Position numbers and translations under genes: made by a program. From Lachnospiraceae bacterium (GTDB lineage: Bacteria > Bacillota > Clostridia > Lachnospirales > Lachnospiraceae), in assembly GCA_014799405.1 (NCBI GenBank), contig JAAVIA010000001.1:60717-113993 (forward strand): a DNA stretch of 53,277 bases. The letters are read 5' to 3'. Positions 23,344 to 32,413 of the stretch are shown here, one piece after another. Under the pieces are notes generated by a model. It was not told where the DNA came from. It saw only the letters and a list, made by a program, of their open reading frames with translations, and did no database searches. Positions within the stretch are counted from its first letter, which is position 1, and every line of letters starts with the position of its first letter.

Positions 23344-25305
23344 ATGGGAATGAGAATGACAGGTCTCATATCCGGTATGGATACTGAGAGTATGGTTAAG
23401 GAATTAGTTAGTGCTAGTTCTGGTAAGGTAGATAAAGTAAAAAAGGAAAAGCAGATTCTTCAGTGGAAGCAGGAGGCATGGCAGGGTTTAAATACTAAGC
23501 TGTATAATTTCTTTAAGACAGAGGTTTCATCCCTGCGTCTTGCAACGTCTTTCAAGGCAAAGAAGGCAAGCTCGAGTGATGAGTCTAAGGTTACAATCAA
23601 AGCAGGAAGTGCATCGGCAAGCGGTTCACACCGTGTATCTGTTAAGCAGATTGCGTCATCTGCGTATCTTACAGGTGTAAATATTAAGTCTCGTGGAAAT
23701 AGCTTTACTACATATGCTGAAGCTACAGCAAGCACGAAGTTTGCTGATATGACGGATGATTTAGGAAACAATCTTGGCCTTACAGGACAGACGATAACAA
23801 TAAAGGCTGGAAATGATACGATATCTGATTTGACATTTGAGATTGGTGGAACAGGCGATAATGGTGTTGCAAGTCTTGAGGAGCTTAATCGTAAGCTTGC
23901 AGCTACACCGGGATATGAAAAGCTTACAGCAAGCTTTTCAGAGGGAAAGCTTACATTTACCAATTCGTCAGCATCTACAGATGATGATGGAAATACTGTA
24001 GGAGAAATTTATACGGTAGAAAGTACTGCATTTGGAATATCAGGAGAGGTTGGATTTAAGTCTGACGAGACTACAGGAGATAAAAATACTCTGGAAGGTA
24101 GTTTAGAACTTCGTTATGAGAAGAACTTTACAAGCAGCGATATTACTAAATTTACAAAGCTTGCAGATATTGGTATCAATGTGGGAACAAGCTTTACAGT
24201 AAATGGCAAGGATTTTGTTGTAGATAAAGAAACTTCGATTTCTGATTTTGTTAGTGGACTTTCCAAATTGGGAGTTTCAGCAAGCTTTGATGAAAATCAG
24301 GGTAGGTTCTATATCAATTCTGCAGAAACTGGCTTAGATTATAATTTTGAGTTAACTTCTTCAGACAGCAATGCTCTTGATATACTCGGACTCAGTGCTG
24401 CTGCAGGAGCAACAAAGGTTGAAGCACAGGATGCCATTATTGATTACAATGGAGTTGAGTATATTGGAAGCAGTAATACGTTCGAGTTAAACGGACTTAC
24501 CATTACTGCAAGAGGTGTTACGGGAACATATGATGCAGCAACAGGCAAGCTTACAAATGATTCTCCTATCAACATTGAAGTGGAGAATGATGTAGATAGT
24601 ATATATGATACTATCAAGAACTTTGTAACGAAGTACAATGAGCTTATAGATGAGATGAATACTCTCTACAATGAAAAGAAACCAGAGTATGAGCCTCTTA
24701 CAGACGAGGAAAAGAACTCACTTTCAGATACGGAGATAGAAAAGTGGGAAAAGAAAGCTAAGGTAGGTCTTCTTAGAAGAGATGACACAATAAACAGTCT
24801 CCTTACTTCTATGAGAAGTATACTGAATAAGGCTGTAACTGTAACTGATAAGGATGGAAATGAAAAAACTTATTCTCTTGCCTCACTTGGAATTGTGACA
24901 GGCGATTATTCAGAGAGAGGCAAGCTCCATATTATGGGTGATCCTGATGACCCTGATTATGCAGCAGAGGACAATAAGCTTAAGGCTGCACTTTCAGCTA
25001 ATCCTGAGATATTCTCCCAGGTGTTTGTAGGTGATAAGGAAAATCCAGGAATTGGTTCACAGCTTTACAGTTCATTACAGACTGCTATGAAGCGTACAGA
25101 AACAAGCCGTTCACTGACATTCTACAATGATATTACTATGGAAGAAGAGTTGGAAGATAAGGATGACGAGATTGATAAGTGGGCTCAGAAGTTGCAGGAT
25201 TTAGAGGATAAATATTATAAACAGTTTGCAGCTATGGAGAAAGCTATGGCTTCCCTTCAGTCACAGCAGTCATATCTTGCACAGCTTATGGGTTCTGCTT
25301 CATAG
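23344..25305 (+). CDS. fliD: Filament cap protein FliD (HAP2)
   Basis: The 653-aa protein has the FliD N-terminus (MRMTGLISGMDTESMVKELV, EKQILQWKQEAWQGLNTKLY at about residues 37-56) and the C-terminal FliD domain from about residue 385 with IYDTIKNFVTKYNELIDEMNTLY and a final coiled coil AQKLQDLEDKYYKQFAAMEKAM. The cap sits at the filament tip and folds flagellin. At 653 aa it is longer than in Bacillus (498), because of the middle domains, which are Ser/Thr/Gly-rich. RBS AGGAGGGAAATTAA. Confidence 0.95.
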   Translation: MGMRMTGLISGMDTESMVKELVSASSGKVDKVKKEKQILQWKQEAWQGLNTKLYNFFKTEVSSLRLATSFKAKKASSSDESKVTIKAGSASASGSHRVSVKQIASSAYLTGVNIKSRGNSFTTYAEATASTKFADMTDDLGNNLGLTGQTITIKAGNDTISDLTFEIGGTGDNGVASLEELNRKLAATPGYEKLTASFSEGKLTFTNSSASTDDDGNTVGEIYTVESTAFGISGEVGFKSDETTGDKNTLEGSLELRYEKNFTSSDITKFTKLADIGINVGTSFTVNGKDFVVDKETSISDFVSGLSKLGVSASFDENQGRFYINSAETGLDYNFELTSSDSNALDILGLSAAAGATKVEAQDAIIDYNGVEYIGSSNTFELNGLTITARGVTGTYDAATGKLTNDSPINIEVENDVDSIYDTIKNFVTKYNELIDEMNTLYNEKKPEYEPLTDEEKNSLSDTEIEKWEKKAKVGLLRRDDTINSLLTSMRSILNKAVTVTDKDGNEKTYSLASLGIVTGDYSERGKLHIMGDPDDPDYAAEDNKLKAALSANPEIFSQVFVGDKENPGIGSQLYSSLQTAMKRTETSRSLTFYNDITMEEELEDKDDEIDKWAQKLQDLEDKYYKQFAAMEKAMASLQSQQSYLAQLMGSAS

Positions 25306-25331
25306 ACAAGAGATTAGGAGGCTAATTTGTT

Positions 25332-25712
25332 ATGGCATATAATAATGCGGCAAAGGCATATGGTGTTAATAGGATTGCCACAGCATCACCTGCTGAGCTT
25401 ACGCTTATGCTTTATGATGGTGCAGTTAAATTTTGCAATATAGCGGTCGCTTCATTGGAAAAGCAAGATTTTGAAACTACAAATGTTAACATTCAGAAAA
25501 GCCGGAACATTATTGTGGAATTAAATACAACATTGGATCATAAGTATGCTGTGGCAGAAGATTTTAAGCGTATGTATGATTATATATATGCCCTTCTCGT
25601 TGAGGCAAATATGAAGAAGGACATGGAAATGTTACAGAGAGCACTTGATGAGATACGCGGCATGCGTGACTTGTGGAAGGAAGTCATGACAAAGGCAAAG
25701 GAACAAAAGTAG
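25332..25712 (+). CDS. fliS: Flagellin export chaperone FliS
   Basis: The 126-aa helical protein has the FliS signatures YGVNRIATASPAELTLMLYDGAVKF (about residues 10-34) and the C-terminal LDEIRGMRDLWKEVM. FliS binds the flagellin C-terminus and prevents early polymerisation. RBS TAGGAGG is 12 bases before the ATG, and fliD ends 26 bases upstream. Confidence 0.95.
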   Translation: MAYNNAAKAYGVNRIATASPAELTLMLYDGAVKFCNIAVASLEKQDFETTNVNIQKSRNIIVELNTTLDHKYAVAEDFKRMYDYIYALLVEANMKKDMEMLQRALDEIRGMRDLWKEVMTKAKEQK

Positions 25713-25748
25713 ATTTAATGTAAGTATGTGTGGAGAGCGAGGGGCATT

Positions 25749-26231
25749 ATGAATCAGACCGGTACGTATGTGAATATTATGCAGGAGTCATTAATTCGCA
25801 AGAAAAAGTACCTCCTGGAAATTTTGGAGTTGACAAAACAACAGGAGCAGCTCGCAAAGGCAAAAAAGTTTGATGAGGATGCCTTTGGTGACACAATTGA
25901 CAAAAAAGAAGTACTTATAAATAATGTTGAAGAGATTGACAAAGGCTTTACTTCTGTGTATGATAGAGTCAGGACAGAGATTATTGAGGAAAAGGATTCT
26001 TATAACGATGAGCTTCTTAGCATGCAGACTCTCATTAAAGAATGCGTTGACTTAGGTATGCAGATAGAAGCCTTGGAGGAGAGGAACAGGGCGAGCCTTG
26101 AGCGAGCTTTCTCTACCGGCTTCAAGGGTATAAAGCGTGCAAAGCAATCAAAACAGGTGGCAAATAAGTATTACAAGTCTATGTCAAATGGTGTAGTTAA
26201 CGACTCTATGCTGTATGACAGAAAAAAATAA
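25749..26231 (+). CDS. fliT: FliT-like flagellar chaperone (coiled coil)
   Basis: The 160-aa protein lies directly after fliS, where Bacillus has fliT. It is helical, with LIRKKKYLLEILELTKQQEQLAK (about residues 13-35), FGDTIDKKEVLINNVEEIDKGF and a basic tail KGIKRAKQSKQVANKYYK. That is the FlgN/FliT chaperone type, though sequence similarity is weak by eye. ATG 25749 follows GAGGGG; seven further codons upstream lack an RBS. It ends 30 bases before the sigma-28 promoter of flagellin. Confidence 0.65.
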   Translation: MNQTGTYVNIMQESLIRKKKYLLEILELTKQQEQLAKAKKFDEDAFGDTIDKKEVLINNVEEIDKGFTSVYDRVRTEIIEEKDSYNDELLSMQTLIKECVDLGMQIEALEERNRASLERAFSTGFKGIKRAKQSKQVANKYYKSMSNGVVNDSMLYDRKK

Positions 26232-26261
26232 AAATTTTTTAAAAAAAATAAAAAATAGGGT

Positions 26262-26287
26262 TAAGTATTGGAAATGAATTCCGATAT
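26262..26287 (+). promoter_or_regulatory. Sigma-28 promoter of the flagellin gene
   Basis: TAAG (26262-26265) and TCCGATAT (26280-26287) are separated by 14 bases, close to the sigma-28 consensus TAAA-N15-GCCGATAT. It lies 145 bases upstream of the flagellin start, giving a leader of about 135 nt. An A/T-rich tract (26225-26257) directly upstream may act as an UP element. Confidence 0.8.
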
Positions 26288-26294
26288 ATAAAAT

Positions 26295-26423
26295 GTAAGC
26301 AACAAGGAAAGAGTTACTTACAGTAAACATGGTAATATCTCTTCGGAGAATTACATAAATCAAAATAACGCCGGCATGACCGGTAGTACATCTTGCAAGG
26401 ACGCAAGATTATATTCAAGGAGG
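26295..26423 (+). promoter_or_regulatory. Flagellin mRNA leader with CsrA-type AAGGA hairpins
   Basis: Stem 26295-26303 (GTAAGCAAC) pairs with 26313-26321 (GTTACTTAC; one mismatch) and exposes AAGGAAAGA. Stem 26390-26396 (ATCTTGC) pairs perfectly with 26403-26409 (GCAAGAT) and exposes AAGGAC. The ribosome site AAGGAGG (26417-26423) lies 7 bases downstream of the second stem. CsrA is known to bind A-R-GGA in hairpin loops, with one site covering the Shine-Dalgarno. Further small hairpins are TCTC-TTCG-GAGA (26338-26349) and CCGG-CATGA-CCGG (26371-26383). Confidence 0.75.
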
Positions 26424-26431
26424 AATTTATT

Positions 26432-27244
26432 ATGGTAGTACAACACAACATGCAGTCTATCAACACTAACAGAATGTTAGGACAGAACGTTAAGGCAGTT
26501 AGAAAGTCAACTGAGAAGTTATCATCAGGATATGGTGTTAACAGAGCAGCAGATGATGCAGCAGGACTTTCAATCAGTGAGAAGATGAGAAACCAGATCA
26601 GAGGACTTAACCAGGCTGTTAAGAACGCTGAGGATGGTGTATCACTTATCCAGACAGCAGAAGGTAACATGAATGAGATTCATAGCATCCTTCAGCGTAT
26701 GGGCGAGCTTGCTACTAAGGCAGCTAACGACCCTAACGCAGATGAGGATCGTACAACAATCTCTGATGAGATTACTGAGCTTACAGCAGAGATCGATTCT
26801 ATCGCTAAGAAGGCATCATTCAATGGTACTAAGCTTTTAACTGGTTCTTTCACTGGCAAGAATCTTCAGGTTGGTGCGGTTGCAGGAGAGAACATGGTAA
26901 TAAGCATTCAGAGTATGTCAGCTTCAACACTTGGTGTTAGTAACCTTTTGGTTAGCTCACACTCTGCAGCTTCAAACTCAATGTCTCTTATTACTTCAGC
27001 AATCAAGCAGGTTTCTGCAGCTAGATCACTTCTTGGTGCTAAGCAGAACAGACTTGATTACACAATCAACAACCTTGAGAACTACGCAGAGAACTTAACT
27101 TCAGCTGAGTCACAGATCAGAGACACTAACATGGCTACTGAGATGACTAACTACACTAAGAATAACATTCTTCAGCAGGCTGCACAGTCAATGCTTGCAC
27201 AGGCTAACCAGTCTACTCAGGCTGTACTTTCATTACTTCAGTAA
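26432..27244 (+). CDS. hag: Flagellin (short, D0-D1 type)
   Basis: The 270-aa filament protein has complete N- (MVVQHNMQSINTNRMLG to about residue 140) and C-terminal (from about 200, SLLGAKQNRLDYTINNLENY to AQANQSTQAVLSLLQ) flagellin domains and only a short middle, so D2/D3 are missing as in Bacillus Hag. Residues 150-205 are Ser-rich (VSNLLVSSHSAASNSMSLIT) and are likely places for O-linked nonulosonate sugar, in line with the glycosylation genes that follow. The ATG at 26432 follows AAGGAGG by 8 bases. Codons are of the highly expressed kind (AAC, ATC, GAG, few ATA or AAT), unlike neighbouring genes. Secreted by the flagellar type III apparatus with FliS. Confidence 0.97.
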   Translation: MVVQHNMQSINTNRMLGQNVKAVRKSTEKLSSGYGVNRAADDAAGLSISEKMRNQIRGLNQAVKNAEDGVSLIQTAEGNMNEIHSILQRMGELATKAANDPNADEDRTTISDEITELTAEIDSIAKKASFNGTKLLTGSFTGKNLQVGAVAGENMVISIQSMSASTLGVSNLLVSSHSAASNSMSLITSAIKQVSAARSLLGAKQNRLDYTINNLENYAENLTSAESQIRDTNMATEMTNYTKNNILQQAAQSMLAQANQSTQAVLSLLQ

Positions 27245-27260
27245 TCTAATTATTGACAAG

Positions 27261-27297
27261 ATAAGTCGGTTCCATTGCGGACCGGCTTATTTTGTTT
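27261..27297 (+). terminator. Terminator after flagellin
   Basis: ATAAGTCGGTTCC pairs with GGACCGGCTTAT around the loop ATTGC and is followed by TTTGTTT. Confidence 0.85.
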
Positions 27298-27315
27298 AAT
27301 AGGGAAGAAAAATCG

Positions 27316-27344
27316 TTGTATAAAGCTTAGTTTTTTGCTATTAT
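27316..27344 (+). promoter_or_regulatory. Sigma-A promoter upstream of the 88-aa gene and Maf genes
   Basis: TTGTAT (27316-27321), 17 bases, TATTAT (27339-27344). It lies after the flagellin terminator and could drive the 88-aa gene and the start of the glycosylation island. Confidence 0.55.
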
Positions 27345-27424
27345 ATAATTAATTATTGTTACATCAACCCATATACTTAAAGCAAATTGGCAATGGATTG
27401 CCGTACAATGAAAAGGAGGGTAAT

Positions 27425-27691
27425 ATGGATAAAGAAATTTTAGATGGTTTGAAAAAAAACTTAAATGATATTGCAGATATTCTTTACAAGGGAGATACTA
27501 TAGAAGGTATTGCCCATATGAGTAACGTGATTCCTGATATAGCGACTATTGCATCGGACATGCCTGACGAGGAAGCAAGACAGGAAATGATTGACAATGC
27601 ACTTATACCGCTTCTTGATGCTATGGAGCAGGAGGATGGAACACTTATGGCGGATATTATCAGCTATGAGCTTATTCCTTTGTTAGACTAA
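27425..27691 (+). CDS. Small acidic protein of unknown function (88 aa)
   Basis: I do not recognise this protein. It is helical and very acidic, has no signal peptide or Cys, and shows MDKEILDGLKKNLNDIADIL at the start and ALIPLLDAMEQEDGTLMADI near the end; ALIPLLDAM and YELIPLLD look like a repeated motif. ATG at 27425 has AAAGGAGGG 6 bases upstream. It lies 40 bases before the first Maf gene and probably shares its transcript, so a role linked to flagellin modification or to Maf is possible. Confidence 0.75.
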   Translation: MDKEILDGLKKNLNDIADILYKGDTIEGIAHMSNVIPDIATIASDMPDEEARQEMIDNALIPLLDAMEQEDGTLMADIISYELIPLLD

Positions 27692-27731
27692 TTTTATTAA
27701 TTTGTCACATATGGTATTTAGGAGCAGGACA

Positions 27732-29561
27732 ATGAGTATATATAATAAAAATTTAGAAGCACTTTCAATTAATAATCAATTTCTATATGAATATTTACAT
27801 AGTGGCAAATCAACAGACGTTGATCATGTAAAGGTTGAATTTGCTAAAAATGGAGACATTATAATAAACTCGCATAATGTATATCTTAATTCCAGATATA
27901 ATCCATCAGCAGAAGCTGAAAAATATATGCAGGACATGGAAAAGCTTCCAGATGAAGCGATTCTTGTTATGTTTGGCCTGGCAAATGGAGCATTTGCTAA
28001 GGCTTTTTTGCAAATGAACAAAAAGAATACTCATTGTCTTGTTGTGGAACCGGATATAGAAATTTTTGTGCAGGTCATGAAAAATATAGATATAACAGAT
28101 TTACTGACAGATAACAGATTTCAGCTTATAGTCTATGGAATTAATGACAGAAATCTTGAACAGGTTATGTCTGGACTTCTTAAATCCTATAATAAAAATA
28201 CCAATCAACATATTGCAGCGCCTAAGTATGGGCAGTTATATCCAGATAAGCTTAATGCAATGATTACTGTTCTGAATGAACAGTATGACAGACAAAAAAT
28301 AGAATATAACACTTTAATTCAGAATGGAATAAAAGGTTGTAAAAATAGCTTTTACAATGCCAGATTTTTTGAGAATTGCAGGAGTTCAGATGATTTGATT
28401 GGTAGAATTCCTGTGGATATGCCGGCCATTGTTGTGTCAGCAGGCCCATCATTAGCAAAGAATGTACATTTACTTGAAAAGGCAAAAGGGAAAGCATTTA
28501 TTATATGTACAGATACAGCAATTAATGCAGTTCTTGCAACAGGAATAAAGCCAGACATGGTTATCGGTGTGGATTATGAAAAACCTTTGGAATTATTTAT
28601 GGCACAGGGATTAAGTGATATTCCTTTTTTGGCAGATACAGATTTTAATACAGAGGTTTTAGAATATGTACAGCCTAAAAATCTGTTTTTTTCCACCAGT
28701 GATGAGAGAACATGGCAGAAGCTTTTCCTAAAGGTGGGCAGTAGTTTTACAAGTATTGATGCAGGAGGGTCCGTAGCTACGGCGGCAATAAGCAGTCTTG
28801 TTAAATGGGGAATAAAAAAAATAATACTTATAGGGCAGGATTTGGCATTAACCGGAAACAAAGAACATGTTGGCGATGTGGAGGAAGTAACCGAGTTTGA
28901 CGAAAGACATTATAAATTTATAGAGGGAATAGACGGCGATATACTGCCGGTACGATTTGATTTTTTAATTTATCTCAGATGGATAGAGGAGCTTGCTTTT
29001 AACAATAAAGACATAGAGATAATCGATGCAACAGAAGGTGGAATAAAAAAGAGAAATACTTCCATTATGTCATTGGAAGCTGCTATAGATAAATTTTGTG
29101 GGAACATTTATGATATAGATGGAATATTGGAATCAGTTCCAAGGTTGTTTACAGGAGAATCAAGTAGGCTCATTGTTGATGAATTGCAGCAGATGAAAAA
29201 TAATCTGAAACGCTTTATAGATGATTTTAGTAAAGTAGTCGAATACTGCAAAGAAGGAAGTGATATGCTTACCAGAGGTTGCTATGACATAAAGAGGTTA
29301 AAGGAAATTAATGCATTTATGGGGGAAGTCGATGACTTCTTTGTGAATTCTGACGAAGCACTTTTTGTCAATAAATTTATGGGGCAGGCAGAGGAACAAA
29401 TGGCTGATGATTTTTATATTGAAGAAGAAAATGAAATTGATGAGGCTGTTCGAATGTATAATAAGTCAGCATCCTATTATAAAATGCTGGCGGACGCAAT
29501 ACCTGAGCTTGTAAGTATATTAGAGGAAACTGAGAAATATTTAACGGATAAGAAGGAGTAG
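27732..29561 (+). CDS. Maf-type flagellin nonulosonate transferase, copy 1
   Basis: The 609-aa protein is a motility-associated factor (Maf; MptE-like DUF115). Its N-terminal domain has LVMFGLANGAFAKAFLQ at about residues 76-92. The central MAF_flag10 domain has PAIVVSAGPSLAKNVHLL at about 231-248, then GVDYEKP, GGSVATAAISSLVKWG, LIGQDLALTGNKEHVGD and DATEGGIKKR. The C-terminal part is a helical bundle. Maf proteins transfer CMP-pseudaminic or CMP-legionaminic acid to Ser/Thr of flagellin in the cytoplasm. It is the most divergent copy at the N-terminus. The ATG at 27732 follows TAGGAG; the next Maf gene starts 7 bases after its stop. Confidence 0.9.
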   Translation: MSIYNKNLEALSINNQFLYEYLHSGKSTDVDHVKVEFAKNGDIIINSHNVYLNSRYNPSAEAEKYMQDMEKLPDEAILVMFGLANGAFAKAFLQMNKKNTHCLVVEPDIEIFVQVMKNIDITDLLTDNRFQLIVYGINDRNLEQVMSGLLKSYNKNTNQHIAAPKYGQLYPDKLNAMITVLNEQYDRQKIEYNTLIQNGIKGCKNSFYNARFFENCRSSDDLIGRIPVDMPAIVVSAGPSLAKNVHLLEKAKGKAFIICTDTAINAVLATGIKPDMVIGVDYEKPLELFMAQGLSDIPFLADTDFNTEVLEYVQPKNLFFSTSDERTWQKLFLKVGSSFTSIDAGGSVATAAISSLVKWGIKKIILIGQDLALTGNKEHVGDVEEVTEFDERHYKFIEGIDGDILPVRFDFLIYLRWIEELAFNNKDIEIIDATEGGIKKRNTSIMSLEAAIDKFCGNIYDIDGILESVPRLFTGESSRLIVDELQQMKNNLKRFIDDFSKVVEYCKEGSDMLTRGCYDIKRLKEINAFMGEVDDFFVNSDEALFVNKFMGQAEEQMADDFYIEEENEIDEAVRMYNKSASYYKMLADAIPELVSILEETEKYLTDKKE

Positions 29562-29568
29562 CCCTTAC

Positions 29569-31416
29569 ATGTTGTATGAAGACAATTTATCAGTGCTCAA
29601 AAGTAAATATAAGAGAGTTTATGATGCGATAGGTATGGGATTAGATGTTTCTATATCGGATAAAATATCTGTTGAAGATGCTCGTAAAGCTGGACAGGTA
29701 GTAGTGTTTCATATACGGGGTAGGGATATTTATTTAAACTCAAAATATGATTCTGAAAATGAAGCAAATAAATATATGGCGGAATACTTTGATATGCCTG
29801 ATGAGTCAATTCTTTTTATGTATGGGCTTTCAAATGGCAGTTATGTAAGGGAATTTATTCGAAATACAAAAAAAAATGTTAAATGCATTGTATATGAACC
29901 GTGTGTTGAAGTGTTCATGCAGGTGATTAAGAATATAAATATTAAAGATATACTTGAGTCGGATAGAGTGCATATTGTAGTTAAAGGCATTAATGATGAG
30001 GATTTTTCCCTTACTGTAGGACAGTGGCTGCAGTTTTATAATAAAGATACGAATAAGATTATAGAAGCGCCTAAATATATAGATTTATTTAATGAAAAAT
30101 ATACATTATTTATACAGGAAATAAAAGAACTGTATGAAAAATTCTATATTTGTTCCTATACGGATATCGAATTTGGGAAAACATATGTAACGAATGGTTT
30201 GCGCAATATGGAATTTCTTGCAGGCTGCCGCAGTGGAATGGTATTAAAGGGAAAATTTCCTGAAGATATGACAGCTGTTGTTGTGTCGTCTGGACCATCT
30301 CTTGAGAAAAATGTTGCCCTTCTTAAAGATATAAAGGGAAAGGCATTTATATTTGCTACTGATTCGGCTGTACAGCAGATACTCAATATAGGAATAAAAC
30401 CGGATGCAATGATATCTATTGACCCTAATAAATCTGTTAATCTCTTCAAAGCTGATGGGATAGAAGATATACCATTTTTTGTGGAAATGTATGCAAATAC
30501 GGAAGTGTTGAAATATGTTAAAGCGAGGAATTTGTATTTTTTCTCATCAGATTCGGTTGTATGGAGTCGTTTATTTGAAAAAGCGGGAAGCGAAATTTTA
30601 AGCATTGGAACAGGAGGCTCTGTAGCAACAGCGGCAATTGCTAATTTAATTTTATGGGGGTTTAAAAGAATTGTTTTGATTGGTCAGGATCTTGCTTTTA
30701 CGGGGAATCGTATGCATGCAGGGGAAGATGCCATTGAAATTAGCGAAGATGATAATCGGTTTATGACAATAACAGATATCAATGGAAATGACGTTTGGAT
30801 AAAAAAGGATTATTATGTATATCTTAAATGGATAGAAAATGTTGCACTCAGATATAGTGATATTGAATTTATAGATGCCACAGAAGGTGGTGCACGCAAA
30901 AAAAATCTTAAACAAATGACATTTAGGGAGGTTATAGATAAATATTGCACATCTGAGTATGGTAATATTTTAGATATTTTATTATCTTCACCTCGGTTAT
31001 TTATGAGGAAAGATATACAATTAGTTTGGGATGCTCTTGAAAATATGAAGCACAATTTTGAAAATATGCAAGAACGTCTTTTGGCTTGCAGGGATGATTG
31101 TGTAAAAGGAAAAGCAATTTTAGAATCTGGGAAATTTGATATTGATGAACTTAAACGTATTAATACAAACATAAAAAACACAGATGAGCTTATTGAGGAT
31201 TCTGATGAGATAGCGTATTTAAAAAAATATATAGCGGAATCTGAGGCAGATATGATGTCAGATATGTATCAAGAGGAAAAGGACGATATAAAAGAATCTA
31301 TTCGTATGTATGAAAAAAGTAGGAAATACTATGATTCTTTAATAAAAGTATTACCGGAACTGATAGATTTGGTAGGGGATATTATTTTACAGGTAAAAGG
31401 AGAAAGAGTATGCTAA
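29569..31416 (+). CDS. Maf-type flagellin nonulosonate transferase, copy 2
   Basis: The 615-aa paralogue has the same domain order: LFMYGLSNGSYVREFI at about residues 82-97, TAVVVSSGPSLEKNVALL at about 234-251, GTGGSVATAAIANLILWG, LIGQDLAFTGNRMHAGED and DATEGGARKKNLKQMTF. The N-terminus (ISVEDARKAGQVVVFHIRGR) is shared with copies 3 and 4 and not with copy 1. It follows copy 1 by 7 bases and overlaps the ATG of pseB by 7, so it is probably translated with the pseudaminic acid genes. Confidence 0.9.
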   Translation: MLYEDNLSVLKSKYKRVYDAIGMGLDVSISDKISVEDARKAGQVVVFHIRGRDIYLNSKYDSENEANKYMAEYFDMPDESILFMYGLSNGSYVREFIRNTKKNVKCIVYEPCVEVFMQVIKNINIKDILESDRVHIVVKGINDEDFSLTVGQWLQFYNKDTNKIIEAPKYIDLFNEKYTLFIQEIKELYEKFYICSYTDIEFGKTYVTNGLRNMEFLAGCRSGMVLKGKFPEDMTAVVVSSGPSLEKNVALLKDIKGKAFIFATDSAVQQILNIGIKPDAMISIDPNKSVNLFKADGIEDIPFFVEMYANTEVLKYVKARNLYFFSSDSVVWSRLFEKAGSEILSIGTGGSVATAAIANLILWGFKRIVLIGQDLAFTGNRMHAGEDAIEISEDDNRFMTITDINGNDVWIKKDYYVYLKWIENVALRYSDIEFIDATEGGARKKNLKQMTFREVIDKYCTSEYGNILDILLSSPRLFMRKDIQLVWDALENMKHNFENMQERLLACRDDCVKGKAILESGKFDIDELKRINTNIKNTDELIEDSDEIAYLKKYIAESEADMMSDMYQEEKDDIKESIRMYEKSRKYYDSLIKVLPELIDLVGDIILQVKGERVC

Positions 31417-32402
31417 ACGATAAATCAATATTGATAACCGGTGGAACAGGATCCTTTGGTAATCATTTTGTTAATTATATTTTTAAACACTATAATCCAA
31501 AAAAGGTAATTATATATTCGAGGGACGAATATAAGCAATTTGTGATGGCAAACAAATATAAGGAGCATGCAAAGAAATTGCGATTTTTTATTGGGGATGT
31601 CCGTGATAAGGAGCGCCTTAGCAGAGCATGCAGTGACGTGGATTATGTTATACATGCTGCTGCAATGAAGCAGGTTCCTGCATGTGAATATAATCCGATT
31701 GAGGCTATAAAGACTAACATAAACGGGGCAATGAATATTATCGATGCAGTATTGGATTCTGCGTCTGTGAAACGTGTTGTGGCCCTTTCCACAGATAAGG
31801 CGGTAAATCCTATAAATCTTTATGGTGGCACGAAACTTGTATCCGACAAGCTGTTTGTTGCAGCAAATGCATATGTGGGCAGCAGGGATTTAAATTTTTC
31901 TGTTGTCAGGTATGGAAATGTAGCGGGCAGTCGTGGTTCGGTTATTCCTTTTTTCCAAAATATTATAGATGGTGGCGGCAAAACTCTGCCAATTACTGAT
32001 TATAGGATGACTAGATTTTGGATTGATTTGGAACAGGGGGTTGAGCTTGTTATAAAGGCACTTGCTGAAGCGAGGGGTGGTGAAACCTTTATATCAAAAA
32101 TACCATCTTTTAAGATAACAGATCTCGCCCGTGCTATGCTTCCCGATTGTGATATGCCTGAGGTAGGGATACGTGAGGGTGAAAAGCTGCATGAGGTCAT
32201 GATTACCCGTGAGGACTCGTTAACTACATATGAATACGAAAAGCACTATATTATTTACCCACACTTTGAGTGGTGGAATAAAGAAATTATTCCTGGAGGA
32301 AAACGGGTTGAACAGGAATTTGAGTACAGTTCGCAAAACAATACGAAATGGCTTGGAGTAGAGGACTTGCAGAATAGATTATCTAAAATGAACAAAGCTT
32401 AG
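31410..32402 (+). CDS. pseB: PseB, UDP-GlcNAc 4,6-dehydratase (inverting)
   Basis: The 330-aa extended SDR enzyme makes UDP-2-acetamido-2,6-dideoxy-beta-L-arabino-hex-4-ulose, the first step to pseudaminic acid. GGTGSFG at 11-17 binds NADP; HAAAMKQVPACEYNP at 82-96 and STDKAVNP at 127-134 are typical of PseB/FlaA1 dehydratases; Tyr138 and Lys142 form the YxxxK pair. A retaining LegB would be an alternative, but the next sugar gene is clearly pseC. Starts within the end of Maf copy 2, with RBS AAAGGAGAAAG. Confidence 0.93.
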   Translation: MLNDKSILITGGTGSFGNHFVNYIFKHYNPKKVIIYSRDEYKQFVMANKYKEHAKKLRFFIGDVRDKERLSRACSDVDYVIHAAAMKQVPACEYNPIEAIKTNINGAMNIIDAVLDSASVKRVVALSTDKAVNPINLYGGTKLVSDKLFVAANAYVGSRDLNFSVVRYGNVAGSRGSVIPFFQNIIDGGGKTLPITDYRMTRFWIDLEQGVELVIKALAEARGGETFISKIPSFKITDLARAMLPDCDMPEVGIREGEKLHEVMITREDSLTTYEYEKHYIIYPHFEWWNKEIIPGGKRVEQEFEYSSQNNTKWLGVEDLQNRLSKMNKA

Positions 32403-32413
32403 GAGGATGGCAA

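Noticed and set aside
31410-32402. LegB (retaining dehydratase) identity for the dehydratase gene
   Set aside because: Short soluble SDR followed by the pse-type methylase and a clear PseC; motifs AAAMKQVPACEYNP fit PseB. The leg genes lie 14 kb away.
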